NCBI GenBank assembly: GCA_039090855.1
Contig: CM076996.1
Span: 52,790,469 to 52,854,468 of the forward strand
Length of the DNA stretch: 64,000 bases
DNA from: Macrothele yani
Taxonomy: Eukaryota; Arthropoda; Arachnida; Araneae; Macrothelidae
Direction of reading: 5' to 3'
A program made the translations under genes and the position numbers. Position 1 is the stretch's first letter; each line of letters begins with the position of its first letter. The notes beneath the pieces were generated by a model. It was not told the DNA's origin, searched no databases, and saw only the letters and a list, made by a program, of their open reading frames with translations. Shown here one piece after another: positions 11,615 through 23,426 of this stretch.

Positions 11615-13059
11615 GTGAGTAGTACTAAAATATTTGTTGAATTTTGCTGCACTCATAATAGCGGAGTATGCTGATCATAAAAGTAAATTTATGTGTTTTG
11701 AATTCAGGTCCATTAAGTGTTAGGTGAGCTTTGGCATAAACAATCATCTCCTATACACTTCTACTTTTTATTGAAAGAAAAATTCATGCTATGTACAAAA
11801 TTGTGATGAAAGTAAAATTTGGAAATTAAAATTGTTTTTACTCAAGAATTTGTGAACTGTGTGTGAATGCAGAATTTCTCATAGTATATCCATTATTGTG
11901 TAATCTGTGTTTTGCACTTGGATATCAATATGGTGCTTTGTCTCCCATATCATGAATACAAAAACGATTTTACATATGTATTAAAGATATACAGCAATAA
12001 AACAAAAAAATTTGCTAGTTCAACAAAATTCCATGCACATTATATGATTCATTGCAAAATTTCTGTCTCTGAGAAACTTCTGTCAATAGCAGATAATTTT
12101 TCATGGTATTAATCCACAGTGTTCATATGCCTTCCTCTTTGACTTTAGCTTGCTGCCTTAAAATACATCCGTTGAAGAATTCTTCCTTCTCCAGGGATCG
12201 CATTCCTCCTAAAATTCCTAAAATTCCTAATATTTTGTGACCCTCCTTAAATTCCTAAAATTAGACCTAAAATTTGCTATTCATCCTAAAATTTTCGTAA
12301 GCTTATTTTTATTAAAAACACAACCGTTATTAACGCCAATAAATTTACCATTACGGTAAGGTGAAAAGACCTGTTATTGTAGAAACACAGCCTATATGCT
12401 GTGCTGCTGAAGGAGGGAAAAATGACGCCATCGAGATGCACTTGCTTCGGGGTGGGCGTTCCATTTTTTTGCCTTCGAACAGTTTTCGAGAGTAACAAGA
12501 GATCTAAGGGAAAAGGGGGAGGGGTCATTTTCACCCCTGGTTTGCGCTTTGCAGACGAACTCCGTGGCACGCAGAAGATCGTACTTTATTTTTGTACATG
12601 CCTTGTGGAACCTCCTCTTTCTGCTGATGTTTTGTTATTGTAAACCGCAGGTGGGTGGAAGCAAAGAGGAAACATGTGGTCTCCTTCCGTAACCTCCGGT
12701 AATGACGATGGGATGGTAGCTGAGTATTATCTTGGCAGGCAATAGAGCACGTGATCATTGACCTTCGATCATGCGTCGGCGACAGCGACCTTCGATGCGC
12801 AATATATCTCGGCTCCGACTCGCTTTGACTGAACTTGCGTGAGATGCGTATGATAGTTTCTGGTTTTACGTCTTTTATGGTGTTCTCTGTGCTGTGTGCA
12901 GGTTCAGTTCTCTAGTGGTGACCTGCTTTTTTTTTTTTTTTTTTTCATATCTTCTGACATCCTCGCAGCCAAATTTCGGGAAGTTGTCTGGTTTTGCAAT
13001 ATTGGAACGTGTTTTTGTACTTCCCTTTCATTTTCTGGTTAGTAATACAAGTGTTTAAG

Positions 13060-15494
13060 ATGCCTAAATCCAAAACGAAATTTCAAGATGCGTGGCTCGC
13101 CAAAGAATTGGACGGAGTGAAGTTGAAAGAATGGTGTTCTGCAACTAAAACAATATTTTCTGCTAAGTGTATATTGTGTTCAGAAATTTTCAACATTTCT
13201 AATAGTGGCTTTTCACAAGTAAAAGCGCATCATAAAAAAAAAAAAAACATTTGCAGAAATTTCAAAGTAAATTTCAAAATAAGTCCATCCTGAAAGCCTT
13301 TGAGGACGGGATCTTCAGCCCAAAACAAATATTAGTGAAGTACTGAGTCATGATTTACAGTTGGCTAAAGCCGAAGCATTATGGGCCATGAAAGTTGCTA
13401 AGGACAATATGTCTTTTGTTTCATGCACTGAAACAGTTGAACTTTTCAAAGAAATGTTTCCTGATTCTGCTATTGCAGCCAAAATGCAACTTAAAGAAAA
13501 AAAGTTGCTTATGTGATATCACATGGATTGTCAAAATATTTTGAAGAGGATTTGAAAAAGACATTGCATCTAGTAGCCCAGGAAAGGTTACTATAGCATT
13601 TGATGAAACTACAAATACACAAGTGAAACGGCAGTTGGATGTGTATCTCAGGTACTGGTCTTCAGAAATAAATTCAGTTTCTTGCCGATACCTAACAAGC
13701 GTTTTTCTGGGTCATGCAACAGCAGATATTTTGCTAAAAGAAATTCTTGATGTGTTATCATCCTTCAATATTTTCGTTGAACAGAATTATTTGTGTATCC
13801 ATGGACAGCCCAAATGTAAATAAGTGCTTTTACGCAAATTCAATGAAGTTGTAAAACAAGAAACAGGCCAGAAATCTTTGGAACTAGGTTTTTGCAACCT
13901 GCATGTTGTTAGTAATGCATTTAAAATTTTTTTGACAAGCTTAAATATAGATTTTGACGAATTTGCTACTGATATGCATTACTTTTTAAAGAGTAGTGCT
14001 GCAAGACGAGAGGATTATAAATCTGTCGAGGATATAACATTGGTCACTGCCAAATTTCTTTTGCGTCATGTCAGCAACAGATGGTTAACCGTTGGTTCTG
14101 TAGCCCAGAGGCTCTTGGATCAATGGCTAAATATTACAGAATATTTTTTAAACTTCTTGCCATCTCAAAAAATATTTGAAAAACAACTGCGCAATTCGGC
14201 AAGGTATAAAAGAATTCACTGTTTCCTGAAAAATGAGCTTACTCCTTGCTATTTAGCATTAATTTCATTTTCACACCAAAATTTTGAAAAGTTTTCATTA
14301 TGTTATCAGAGTGAAGAACCAAAAATACACCAGTTATATTCTGATTTAAATACTTTAATGAGGAATGTTATGGCTCAGTTTATCCAAGATGATGTTATAG
14401 CAGGGAAATTTGGAGAAGACCTAAAGAATGTAGATTTTGAAAACAAAAATTCATGGAAAAAACTAGGGGGAGTGAGAAGTTAGTATGAAGACAAAAAATA
14501 TCCTCAGGAATGTTCAGGAGACCAGGCAGAAATTATTTCTCTTAGATGTAAGATCATCACTAATTGCAACCACAAAATATTTAAAGTCAAATTTGCCATT
14601 CTGCAATCAAAAGCTAAGAGACATAGAAGTTTTAAAGGTAAAAGAACCAAAGAAAGAGTCAACTCAACTTTCAGTCACTGAAGGACTTTCGGAAATAACC
14701 AGAATTTCAAGTGTTTTGCATCTTTCTGAGGAACAAATTGATAGAGTAAGAGAAGAGTGGAAACTTTTAAATTGCGATAAGCCAACTCTAGATGAACTAG
14801 TGAAATTTTCAGAGGAAGGGCATATTCCAGTGCGGATTGATCATTACTGGCGTCATATATTTAGTATTAAAGACTCTAGCGGAAAAGAAAAATACTCAAA
14901 TCTTGCTAAACTCATAAAGTCAATTTTAGTTTTACCTCATGGTAATGCTGATGCAGAAAGGGGATTTTCGGTTAACACTGCTCTGTTAAGGAAGGACAAG
15001 GCTAACTTAAAAGACTCAACTATAACATCATTAAGAATAGTTAAAGGGGCCATTAAACACTATGGATGTGTAAGTAAAGTTCCCATAACAAGAAATTTGT
15101 TAAATAGTGTTTGTGATTCACATAAATTTTATAAAAGAGTATGTTGATAAGCTGAAGGAAGAAGAATCAAAAAAGGTAAAAGAAAGGAAGCAGAAAGAGA
15201 GGAAAATAAGGAAAAGCAGCTAGAGAAAAAAAGAAAAGCTGAGTTTGATGACAAAATAAAGAAAATGATGCAGAAATAAATAGACTTAAAAACGATAAAG
15301 AAGCCTCCCTAGCAATAATTCAAGAGGGAACAGAAAGAATGAGAAAAGCTGTAGAAAAACAAAATACTGTTGAAATAGCAGTTGCCTCTAACTTGATCAT
15401 ACAAGGTTCAGCTGAAATAAAGAAAACTGAAAGTAAATTAGTTGTGGTAGAAGCAGAAAAAGATAGGCTAATCAGGAAAAGGTTAAAACAATAA
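13060..15494 (+). pseudogene. hAT transposase (BED finger, RNase-H-like core, C-terminal coiled coil)
   Basis: ATG at 13060 starts MPKSKTKFQDAWLAKELDG. A BED-type finger follows (CILCSEIFNISNSG...KAHH). Frame breaks occur near 13240-13310, 13515 and 13820, and an in-frame TAG separates the blocks near 14481. Further on the core reads ALWAMKVAKDNMSF, TIAFDETTNTQ (catalytic Asp region), FCNLHVVSNAFK, VSNRWLTV and the hAT dimerisation motif LPHGNADAERGFSVN at about 14930-14980. After another frame change near 15140 there is a Lys/Glu-rich, coiled-coil-like tail ending at 15494. It once catalysed hAT cut-and-paste and is now inactive. Confidence 0.8.
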
Positions 15495-16365
15495 TATAAA
15501 AAAAGTAATTCAGTGAACAATTGTACATAGTTCTTGGTTTTCAATTACCTTTTTAGGATATTATAATTTAATGTGAAACCTGAAAACTTTACTGTGAAAA
15601 TCGTGAATTGCTTCTGGTTCAACAGCATATTAATGTTCAAAGTGAAACTTGAATGTGGTAAATATACTTGAATATGATAATAACACGTGAAAAGATAAGA
15701 ACTGAACATTAGAAGTAAATCATACTTAAACTTTAGACATTAGACGTTATGCAAAAAATTTGGGTGTTAACTTCGACCATATATACTAATGGACTGCACA
15801 TTGGCAATAGCTGCATCAAAGCCGCCATGGCTCAAACATTGGGCACGTCATCATCAGACTCCAAATTTCGTGTAAAAATGCTGTTATGATTACTAATTTA
15901 CGCTGCAGAACTTCAGTGTTTTCGGTGTATTATGTGAATGCGCCTCATATATAATGAAAACTCTTCAGGTAAGTTTACTTATGAGCTATATACATGCATG
16001 ATCGGGTTGTTTACATTTTGTGATTTATAATGTGATGAACATTTGCGAAGAATTTGGAACATGCATTCCATTTTTTTTCTTAAGTTACTTATATTTTTAT
16101 ATCAATAGCTGCAAGTTTCTGGTTAAGTAATTGAACTTTATTGACTTAGGTATTTAATTCGTTTCTTACCCATGAAAAATCATAGAACTTTCTTTACTAT
16201 ATCGCTCAGAGCAACCATAAGCACAGCAGGTGTAACCCATCTTTTTGACTGTTGTCATGTGATTTTATGTTGGAGCCAGAAATTTTGATGTCATGCGCAG
16301 TCTATCAGTATATATGGTTGAAGGGTGTGAAGCAAACTCTTTACAATGTATACAAAGTTGTTTTT

Positions 16366-16393
16366 ACTAGATGTATACAAATATACATCTAGT
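16366..16393. repeat. Palindrome in hAT right subterminal region
   Basis: ACTAGATGTATA-CAAA-TATACATCTAGT is a perfect 12-bp inverted repeat with a 4-nt spacer, just inside the CCTAAAATT-rich right end of the hAT element. It may be a subterminal protein-binding site or simply a hairpin relic. Confidence 0.7.
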
Positions 16394-16933
16394 TTTTATT
16401 GAAATACACTCCTAAAATTTTCCTAAAATTTTTCTAAAAAATTCCTAAAAATTCCTACCTAAAATTTTCCAGAAGTATGCTATGATCCCTGCTTCTCCAA
16501 TATGTACATATCACCAAACCATCTCATGCTTATATTAACTTCATCTTCACCATGAAGATTACCACTTAAGCTTGATATATACCTTACTTGTCCTGTCTAT
16601 CCACTGTATCTATGTATGATATTTTTTTGTAACATTTGGATCTCCTCACTTAAGTCTGTACATTTGATCTTCTGAATAAATGAAGCTGAACGAAAGCTAC
16701 AAAATTAAAAATAGTGTGTGATGGTGGAAGATTTATTATCTTTGATTTAGGCTCTTTCTGTATCCCTTCTTTCACTGGAAGCACCTCTCAGACTTTGGTT
16801 TTGGAATTCCAAACAGTTATTTTATTGCACTGTTTTTACTCATTTTTTCATCAACAAATCTTTTGCCTATTATTGTCATATTTTCACTGTATTCCATGTA
16901 ACCACTTCCTTCAGAAAACTTGAAAATTTTCAT

Positions 16934-17005
16934 CATCCTGGAGCGGGAATCGAACCCGCACCTCCCGATTTCTGGTCGAGCATGTTAGTAATTACAATAC
17001 CCAGC
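16934..17005 (-). repeat. tRNA-like remnant (tRNA pseudogene or SINE head)
   Basis: Read on the - strand, the sequence holds a strong B-box (GGGTTCGATTCCCGC) with a T-arm, a plausible anticodon stem (CTCGA...TCGGG) around loop CCAGAAA, and an acceptor-like CCAGGATG end. Position 33 of the loop is C rather than U and the 5' acceptor strand does not pair. I therefore call it a decayed tRNA or tRNA-derived SINE head, not a working tRNA gene. Confidence 0.5.
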
Positions 17006-17160
17006 ACAAGGAAATTCCCAGCAGCTGAACATAGATATCTGAGAGCTTTCAGATTTGCACTAGTCAGAGCTATTCTTGCCCCATCGCAGCGTTTCACGAC
17101 CTTTTCTCACATCCAGGGTCAGATGTAGGTCACAAATTCCAGTGATGAAAGTACGTCATA

Positions 17161-17737
17161 TTGGGTATGTGCGTAAGTTCTAGCTGTTTTTGTAGGCTAC
17201 AAAGAAAGGAGGAGAATACAACAAATAACGTGCCTAGGATTTCACATAATTGCCATCATTCTGTATAACCTCTTGCCATCTGTCTATGAGTAGGTGAATC
17301 CCACGCCAGAAAACTGCTGTGCTTTAGGGTCAAAAAGTCATTTAATGCTGTTTTCACATTGTCCACATCATCGAAGGTTTGGAGAGCGAAGACATTCTGT
17401 AACGATTTAAAAAGGTGGTAGTTCGTAGGTGCTAGGTCAGGGGATACGCCGGGTGAGGTAACAGTTCTCAACCAAAGTCCAGCAATTTTTGCCGAGTGAT
17501 TAAAGCAGCATGAGGTCTGGCATTATCATGATGAAGGATTACGCCTTTGCATTTGACGAGTGCTGGCCGCTTCGATGTCAGTTGTTCTCACAATCTGTCC
17601 AACTGTTGGCATTAGAGGTCAGCATTTATCGTTCGATTAGGTGCCAATACCTCCCAGTGGATTATTACCTGGACATCCCACCAAACACTCAACAAAACCT
17701 TTTTGGGATGCAGTCCTCCTTTTGTGATCAATGGAGC
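17161..17737 (-). mobile_element. mariner fragment, truncated at the PLE junction
   Basis: A mariner-type TIR (TTGGGTATGTGCGTAAGTTC) follows TA at 17159-17160. The - strand codes for the transposase C-terminus, with VSPDLAPTNYHLFKSLQNVF in 17471-17256 and more upstream traces to 17737. It ends abruptly where the PLE outer boundary begins at 17738. The copy is older and more degraded than the mariner at 6712-8000. Confidence 0.8.
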
Positions 17738-20135
17738 AGCACTTACCCTATATGGCACAATTGGGAAGGTTATTTTGGGCTGTTTTAATCACAGGTACCT
17801 ATCTCGGATGTTCGGGAGTTGACAGGTTTGTGCAGACTAAGTTCATAGAACTAAAAACACTCACAGGTATATATGAAAACTTGCAACCAGAGTCGAGATT
17901 CAAATAAAAAATGAAGATGAAGTTTATAAGAATCAATGAAATAAAAGAACTATATACAGTGTGATTAAAATCATTATCTATTATTGACGTCGTCTTCATG
18001 TAAAACCAAACATTAAAAAAGCATTCGTAGTTACACCAAGACCAAGAGGTCTGCATAAAATTTGAACAGAAAGCAGAGAATTACTTGCAATGGCCACTCA
18101 CTGCTCAAACACTACCAGATTAGTTTCGATCCGTTTACATCACGGTTGTCTTTAGTGGTACAACTATTGTAGGTTGATGTTAAGCAAGGTTGGTACTAAG
18201 TGCCGACTTCCACGCATCATTCCTGACTTGGATGTTCCATGTCAACAGATCACGTCTGTGTTCTGATAAACTTGTGCATATTTGACTATGTTGGAATGCA
18301 CCATCTATCGGGTTGGCTGTAAAGTACAGTTGTTATCCTTCTAATTATTCAGGTTCAAATTTCTCGTTGATCTATTTTTATTTTTTACTTTTTTATTTTC
18401 TTGCTCAATTAGATATTTCTAAGGGTATGGAATTTTCATTGGTGTTAATGAATTACAATTCACGTCTTGGGCCTTTTCAATAGTAATAGCCTCTGACCAT
18501 AGAATTTGATTATGTTTTTTGTGTGTTGTCAGTATTTTGATGTTTTCCCAATCTAGTGTTAGTTCATTATCTATGCAGTGCTGTATTAGTGAAGTCTTTA
18601 CTTCTTTTCTTGTCCAATTTGTATAATGTTCGTTCAGTTGAGCTGCAAGTCTTCTTTTAGTGCTACCAATATAAAATTTATCATGATTACCATCGTTAGG
18701 ATCAATAGTCGGTATCATATAAACGCCAGCTTTTTGCAATGAATTCTTGTTGCAATCTTCAGTTGTTAGTAATCGTGAATTGTTGATAACTTTTTCTGCA
18801 ATATCAAAGTTGTTGTTTTGGCATTCTTTTTTCAAAATACTGCTAATAGGTGGTAAATATGGGATGCTGCCACAGAATTGCATTTTATTTTTGATACAGT
18901 TGTTATCATTTTTAGAATTTCTTTGTTTTATGATGTTATGATAAATTGAATCAATTAATCCTCTTGGGTATCCAAAACAAGTCGCAGTATCTTTAATCTA
19001 TTGTATTCTGTCTTTCAGTGCTTTTTTAGTAGACGAGTGGGTAATGGCTCGGTTTACAAACGATTGGAAGACCGATGTCTTGCATCTCCAAGGGTGACAG
19101 GATTCTTTAGGAATTATGGTAGGAACATACATAGGTTTATGATATATGTTGAACTCGATCTTGTTCTGACTCTTGAATAAAGAGATGTCTAAAAAATTGA
19201 GTCTGTTGTTAATTTATTTTTCACAAGTGACTTTAATTGTTATATATATGCTATTTGAAGTTAGTCATAAATTGTTTCATCTCGGGTTTTGGAGAAAGGC
19301 CAGAAAATCAAGATATCATCTACATATCGTAAGTATAATAACGTTAAGTTATTTGTACTGCTGGTAAACATTTTTTTCTTCAATATTTTGCATGATAACT
19401 TCCGCTAATAATCCAGATATCGGAGATCCCATAGGTGCTCCTAAAATTTGTTTATAAATTGCATTGTTGTAGATGAAGAAATTATTATCTGTAATCAGGT
19501 TAAGAGCGTAAATATATCATCGATAGTAATTGGTTTGATCTTTTGTCTTCTCAGTTTATCCTCGATGAGGTGGATTGCATCGGAGGTGGGGGTGTTTGGG
19601 TATAAGGACACCACATCCAAACTGCATAGTAAATTCTGTGCTGTTAATAGACTTGAATTTGTCAATCACTTTGGCTGAGTTATTCACAGTATATTCATGG
19701 TTGCAGTAATATACTTTTAAGTAATTGTATAGACTTTTTTTCTAGCTTAATAGTTGGAGCGTTATTCTTGTTAACGATAGGTCGGATTGGGTTGTTTTCT
19801 TTGTGAGTTTTCACCTTGCCAAAAATATGAGGTATTGATGCGGGAACAGGTGGATTGGCATTTCTTCAAACCTTGTTGGGTAGTATTAGATGGTTTCTCA
19901 AGTGGGCAAGTTTTCTGATAATATTGTCTGTGGGTCCTTATTTATCAGGACAGCTCTCAAAGATTTGAAAGCTATCCCGATAATAAGGACCCCGACAAGT
20001 AGCTTTCAAAGGTGTTGGGTAGTATTAGATGGTTTCTCAAATGGGCAAGTTTTCTGATAATATTGTCTGTGGGTCTTTATTTATCGGGACAGCTTTCAAA
20101 GATTTGAAAGCCATCCCGATAAATAGCTTTCAAAG
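17738..20135 (-). mobile_element. Canonical Penelope-like element, left copy of an inverted pair
   Basis: It is homologous, in opposite orientation, to 20136-23797. The outer ends match as inverted repeats (GCACTTACCCTATATGG at 17738, complement of CCATATAGGGTCAGTGC at 23781-23797). It encodes the RT C-terminal half and a C-terminal GIY-YIG endonuclease, then a 3' non-coding tail (17738-18418). The RT catalytic motif is intact here (LRYVDDILIFWPF near 19320-19360). Near 19880-20135 the 5' edge is duplicated and rich in self-complementary segments. Confidence 0.82.
18419..20000 (-). pseudogene. PLE reverse transcriptase with C-terminal GIY-YIG endonuclease (left copy)
   Basis: The GIY-YIG part is open over 18883-18419, with AGVYMIPTIDP and KFYIGSTKRRLAAQLNEH. 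The Arg and flanking Tyr/Gly residues of the nuclease family are visible. RT blocks upstream (to about 20000) include the region-B motif LGAPMGSPISGLLAEV and the YVDD box, but with stops and frame shifts, and the N-terminal RT part is missing. PLEs copy their RNA by target-primed reverse transcription, using GIY-YIG to nick DNA. This copy is 5'-truncated and dead. The domain order is the canonical one (RT then endonuclease), unlike the array at 47-58 kb. Confidence 0.82.
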
Positions 20136-20845
20136 GTTTGAAAGCTGTCTCGATAAATAAGGACCCACGGACAATATTATCAGAAAACTTGCCCACTTTA
20201 GAAACCATCTAATACTACCCAACGAGGTTAGAAGAAATGCCTATCCACCTGTTGCTGCATCAATACCTCATATTTTTGGCAAGGTGAAAACTCGCAAAGA
20301 AAACAACCCAATCTGACCTATCGTTAACAAGAATAATGCTCCAACTATTAAGCTAGAGAAAAGTCTATACAATTACTTAAAAGTTTATTACTGCAACCAT
20401 GAATATACTGTGAATAACTCAGCTGAAGTGATTGACAAAGTCAAGTCTATTACCAGCACAGAATTTACTGTGTTCAGTTTGGATGTGGTGTCCTTATACC
20501 CAAGCACCCCCACCTCTGATGCAATCCACCTCATCGAGGATAAACTGAGAAGACAAAAGATCGAACCAATGACTATCGATGATATCATTTATGCTCTTAA
20601 CCTGATTACAGATAATAATTTCTTCATCTACAACAATGCAATTTATAAACAAATTTTTGGAGCACCTATGGGATCTTCGATATCTGGATTATTAGCGGAA
20701 GTTGTCATGCAAGATATTGAAGAATTTTTTTACCAGCAGTACAAATAACTTGACATTATTATACTTAAGAGATGTAGTTGATATCTTTATTTTCTGGCCT
20801 TTCTCCGAAACCGAGATGAAACAATTTATGACTAACTTCAATATA

Positions 20846-22307
20846 CAGTGTGATTGAGCTAAGCGTGTACAAACTTCTGGGAGGGGTAGGTTACACAAAG
20901 ACAAATTGGAATCACAGCAATGCAGGGTCTGAAATGCCATCTTCATGTGCTAGTGTACAGAGAAGATGAGAAATGAAAGAGCCGCATGTGGGAAAACAAA
21001 ATGCTTTTTATTATTCGCAAGACATTTGCGAAATGCATTGAGGTTACAGAAGATGTTTAAAGTTGCGACCATGAGCTGAAACACACAATTGATATCGTCG
21101 GCGCATGAAATCACGTACATTTTGAAAAATTCCTGGTGTGTCTCGGACTTCCGAAGCAGCTACAGAGATGCGTGCTACAGGGTCCTCATCACTTTCAATG
21201 GGGGTGCCATACACTAGTCCTTTGATGTAACCCCAGGAGAAGTAATCAAGGCATGTTAAGTCTGGTGATCTTGCAGGCCAATGAACGGGACCACCATACC
21301 CGATCCACTGATGTCCAACTGTCATGGTTAAGTGATGAGGAATGTCATTGCTGAAATGGGCGGGCGCCCCATCGTGCTGGAAGCACATTGCACGGTGCAG
21401 TTACTGAGGGACCTATTGTTCGTTCAATAGCTCTGGCAAGACGTTTTTCAGAAATATTCAGTAGCTCCTTCTGTCCAGACGAGGAGGCATGAGGTGTGGG
21501 CCAATTAAGTGGTCCCCGACAATGCCAGCCCAAACATTAACAGCAAACGGTTTTGTGCTACACGTGGTCATACAGCATGGGGGTTTACCACCACCCATAC
21601 ATGTGCGTTATGTGCATTGAAGCAACCTTCCCATGTAAAGCACACTTCGTCTGTGAAAGGCATAGAAGCAAGAAATTGGGGTTCTGCCGCTCTTCTGCAG
21701 GTACCATTGCTCACAAGCAATGCGCTGAGAGTAACCCTCAGAGCTTAGTGCCTGAACACGCTGCAGATGATATGGATGCAATTGGTCTTCATGCAGAACC
21801 CTCCATACGGTGGATTGGGACCGACCGAGCTGATGGGCAATTGCTCGTGTGCTGGCACTTGGAGTGTCTGCTGCATGACTTAATACATTCTCTTCGATGG
21901 CAGGAGTACGTACCCATCGTTCCCAACACCTGGCAGACCCCTGAAAAGAACCAATGTACCATAACCTCTGATGCAGCCATGCAAACACTTGGTGGTTTAG
22001 CACTCGTCTCATCGGGTACCATTCCTGGTACAGTCTTACGGTGGCTCGTCCATTGCAGTCCACTGCTGTGTATGCAAGGTGCATATCAGCAATTTCCGCG
22101 TTCGTGAACTCAGCCATTCTACTACCTCTGCGGGCGGTTTACAAATGACGGTATCCTGAAAGAATGTATGAGCAATCTCGCGGCCGAGCAACTCCATCTA
22201 CCGCATGAAGATGGCATTTCCAACCCTGCATTACTATGTGATTCCGATTTGTCTTTGTGCAACCTACCCCTCCTAGAAGTTTGCACACTCTTAGCTGAAC
22301 CACCCTA
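20846..22307 (-). mobile_element. DUF4817-type Tc1/mariner-superfamily transposon with ~100-bp TIRs
   Basis: About 100 bp at each end are inverted copies. The left outer end is CAGTGTGATTGAGCTAAG and the right outer end, complemented, is TAGGGTGGTTCAGCTAAG. Both continue through CAAACTTCT-GGGAGG/AGGAGG, GGGTAGGTT and on to GCCATCTTCATG. The flanks are TATA on both sides. The left PLE copy provides the empty site (ACTTCAAATAGCATATATATAAC near 19235-19260), so the limits are well supported. The total is 1,462 bp. Confidence 0.88.
21044..22117 (-). pseudogene. Transposase with DUF4817-like N-terminus, inactivated
   Basis: ATG at 22117 starts MAEFTNAEIADMHLAYTAVD, a helix-turn-helix region of the DUF4817 type, followed by IAHQLGRSQSTVWRVLHEDQ. 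The C-terminal block 21388-21044 has FQHDGAPAHFSND and HWPARSPDLTCLDYFSWGYI, the last two acidic catalytic motifs of the superfamily. Frame shifts around 21390-21610 join the two blocks. Its role would be TA-targeted cut-and-paste. Confidence 0.82.
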
Positions 22308-23376
22308 TATACAACAATTCAAGTCACTTGTGAAAAAGAAATTAACAACAGACTCAATTTTTTAGACATCTCTTTATTCAAGAGTCAGAACAAGATCATG
22401 TTCAACGTATATCATAAACCTATGCTTGTTCCTACCATAATTCCGGAAGAATCCTGTCACCCGTGGAGATACAAGACATCAGCCTTAAAATCGTTTGTAA
22501 ATCGAGCCATTACACACTCGTCTACTAAAAAAGCACTGAAAGACGAAATACAATGGATTAAAGATGCTGCGACATGTTTTGGATACCCAAGAGGATTAAT
22601 TGATTCAATTTATCGTAACATCATAAAAAAAAAATTCTAAAAATGATAACTGTATCAAAAATAAAATGCAATTCTGTGGCAGCATCCCATATTTACCACC
22701 TATTAGCAGTATTCTGAAAAAGAATGCCAAAACAACAACTTTGATATTGCAGAAAAAGTTATCAACAATTCGCGATTACTAACAACTGAAGATTGCAACA
22801 AGAATTCATTGCAAAAAGCTGGCGTTTATATGATACTGACTATTGTTCTTAACGATGGTAAATACAATAAATATTATATTGGCAGCACTAAAAAAAGACT
22901 TGCAGCTCGACTGAACGAACATTATACAAATTGGAGAAGAAAAGAAGTAAAGACTTCACTAATACAGCACTGCATGGGTAACGAACTAACACCAGATTGG
23001 GAAAACATCAAAATACTGACAACACACAAAAAACATAATCAGATTCTATGGTCAGAGGCTATTACTATTGAAAAGACACAAGACGAGAATTGTAATTCAT
23101 CAACACCAATGGGCTTGGAAATATCTAATTGAGCAAGAAAAGAAAAAGGTAAAAAATAAAAATAAATCAACGAGAAATTTGAACCTGAATAATTAGAAGA
23201 ATAACAACTGTACTTTACAGCCAACCCGATAGATGGCGCATCGCAGCATAGTCACATATGCACACGTTTATGGAAACACAGACGTGATCTGTCAACATGA
23301 AACATCCCAAGTCGGGGATAATACGTGGAAGTTGGCACTTAGTACCAACCTTGCTTAACATCGACCTACGATAGTT

Positions 23377-23426
23377 CTACCACTAAAGACGACATAGATG
23401 TAAACGGATCGAAACTAGTCTGGTAG
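23377..23426 (+). ncRNA. Hammerhead-ribozyme-like motif in PLE tail (degenerate)
   Basis: CTACCA / TGGTAG form a 6-bp closing stem around a core with CTAAAGA in the place of CUGANGA, then GAAAC, a 2-nt gap (TA) and GTC, the usual PLE minimal hammerhead layout of about 50 nt. The equivalent on the - strand of the left copy lies near 18112-18161. The G-to-A change in the core and a poorly paired stem II argue against activity in this copy. Short stem-III hammerheads are known in PLEs. Confidence 0.45.

Larger units (their letters stand above)
12193..16490 (+). mobile_element. hAT transposon with TIRs and near-perfect 8-bp target duplication
   Basis: The left end is AGGGATCGCATTCCTCCTAAA and the right end is inverted (CATAGCATACTTCTGG side, finishing GATCCCT). 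Both subterminal regions are rich in the repeated motif CCTAAAATT, the likely transposase binding sites. The flanks CCTTCTCC and GCTTCTCC match at 7 of 8 positions, as expected for an aged hAT duplication. The interior has a BED-finger/hAT transposase remnant on the + strand. At 4.3 kb it is the largest single DNA transposon here. Confidence 0.82.
20410..23132 (+). pseudogene. PLE reverse transcriptase / GIY-YIG, split by a transposon
   Basis: The open block 20410-20748 holds RT motif A (FSLDVVSLYPSTPTSD) and motif B (FGAPMGSSISGLLAEVV). The catalytic box that follows is degenerate (LRDVVDIF against LRYVDDI in the left copy), so this copy had lost RT function. After the transposon, 22398-22640 carries YHKPMLVPTIIPEESCHPWR, a typical PLE thumb-region stretch. 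Then 22809-23132 has the endonuclease (AGVYMILTIV, KYYIGSTKKRLAARLNEH). A shift near 22640-22720 separates the two. Confidence 0.82.

Noticed and set aside
12211..12300. CCTAAAATT repeats considered as telomeric or satellite sequence
   Set aside because: They lie at both ends of the 12193-16490 hAT element in inverted orientation, so they are subterminal transposon repeats.
16934..17005. Functional tRNA gene
   Set aside because: The acceptor stem does not pair and loop position 33 is not U. Only the T-arm and B-box are good.
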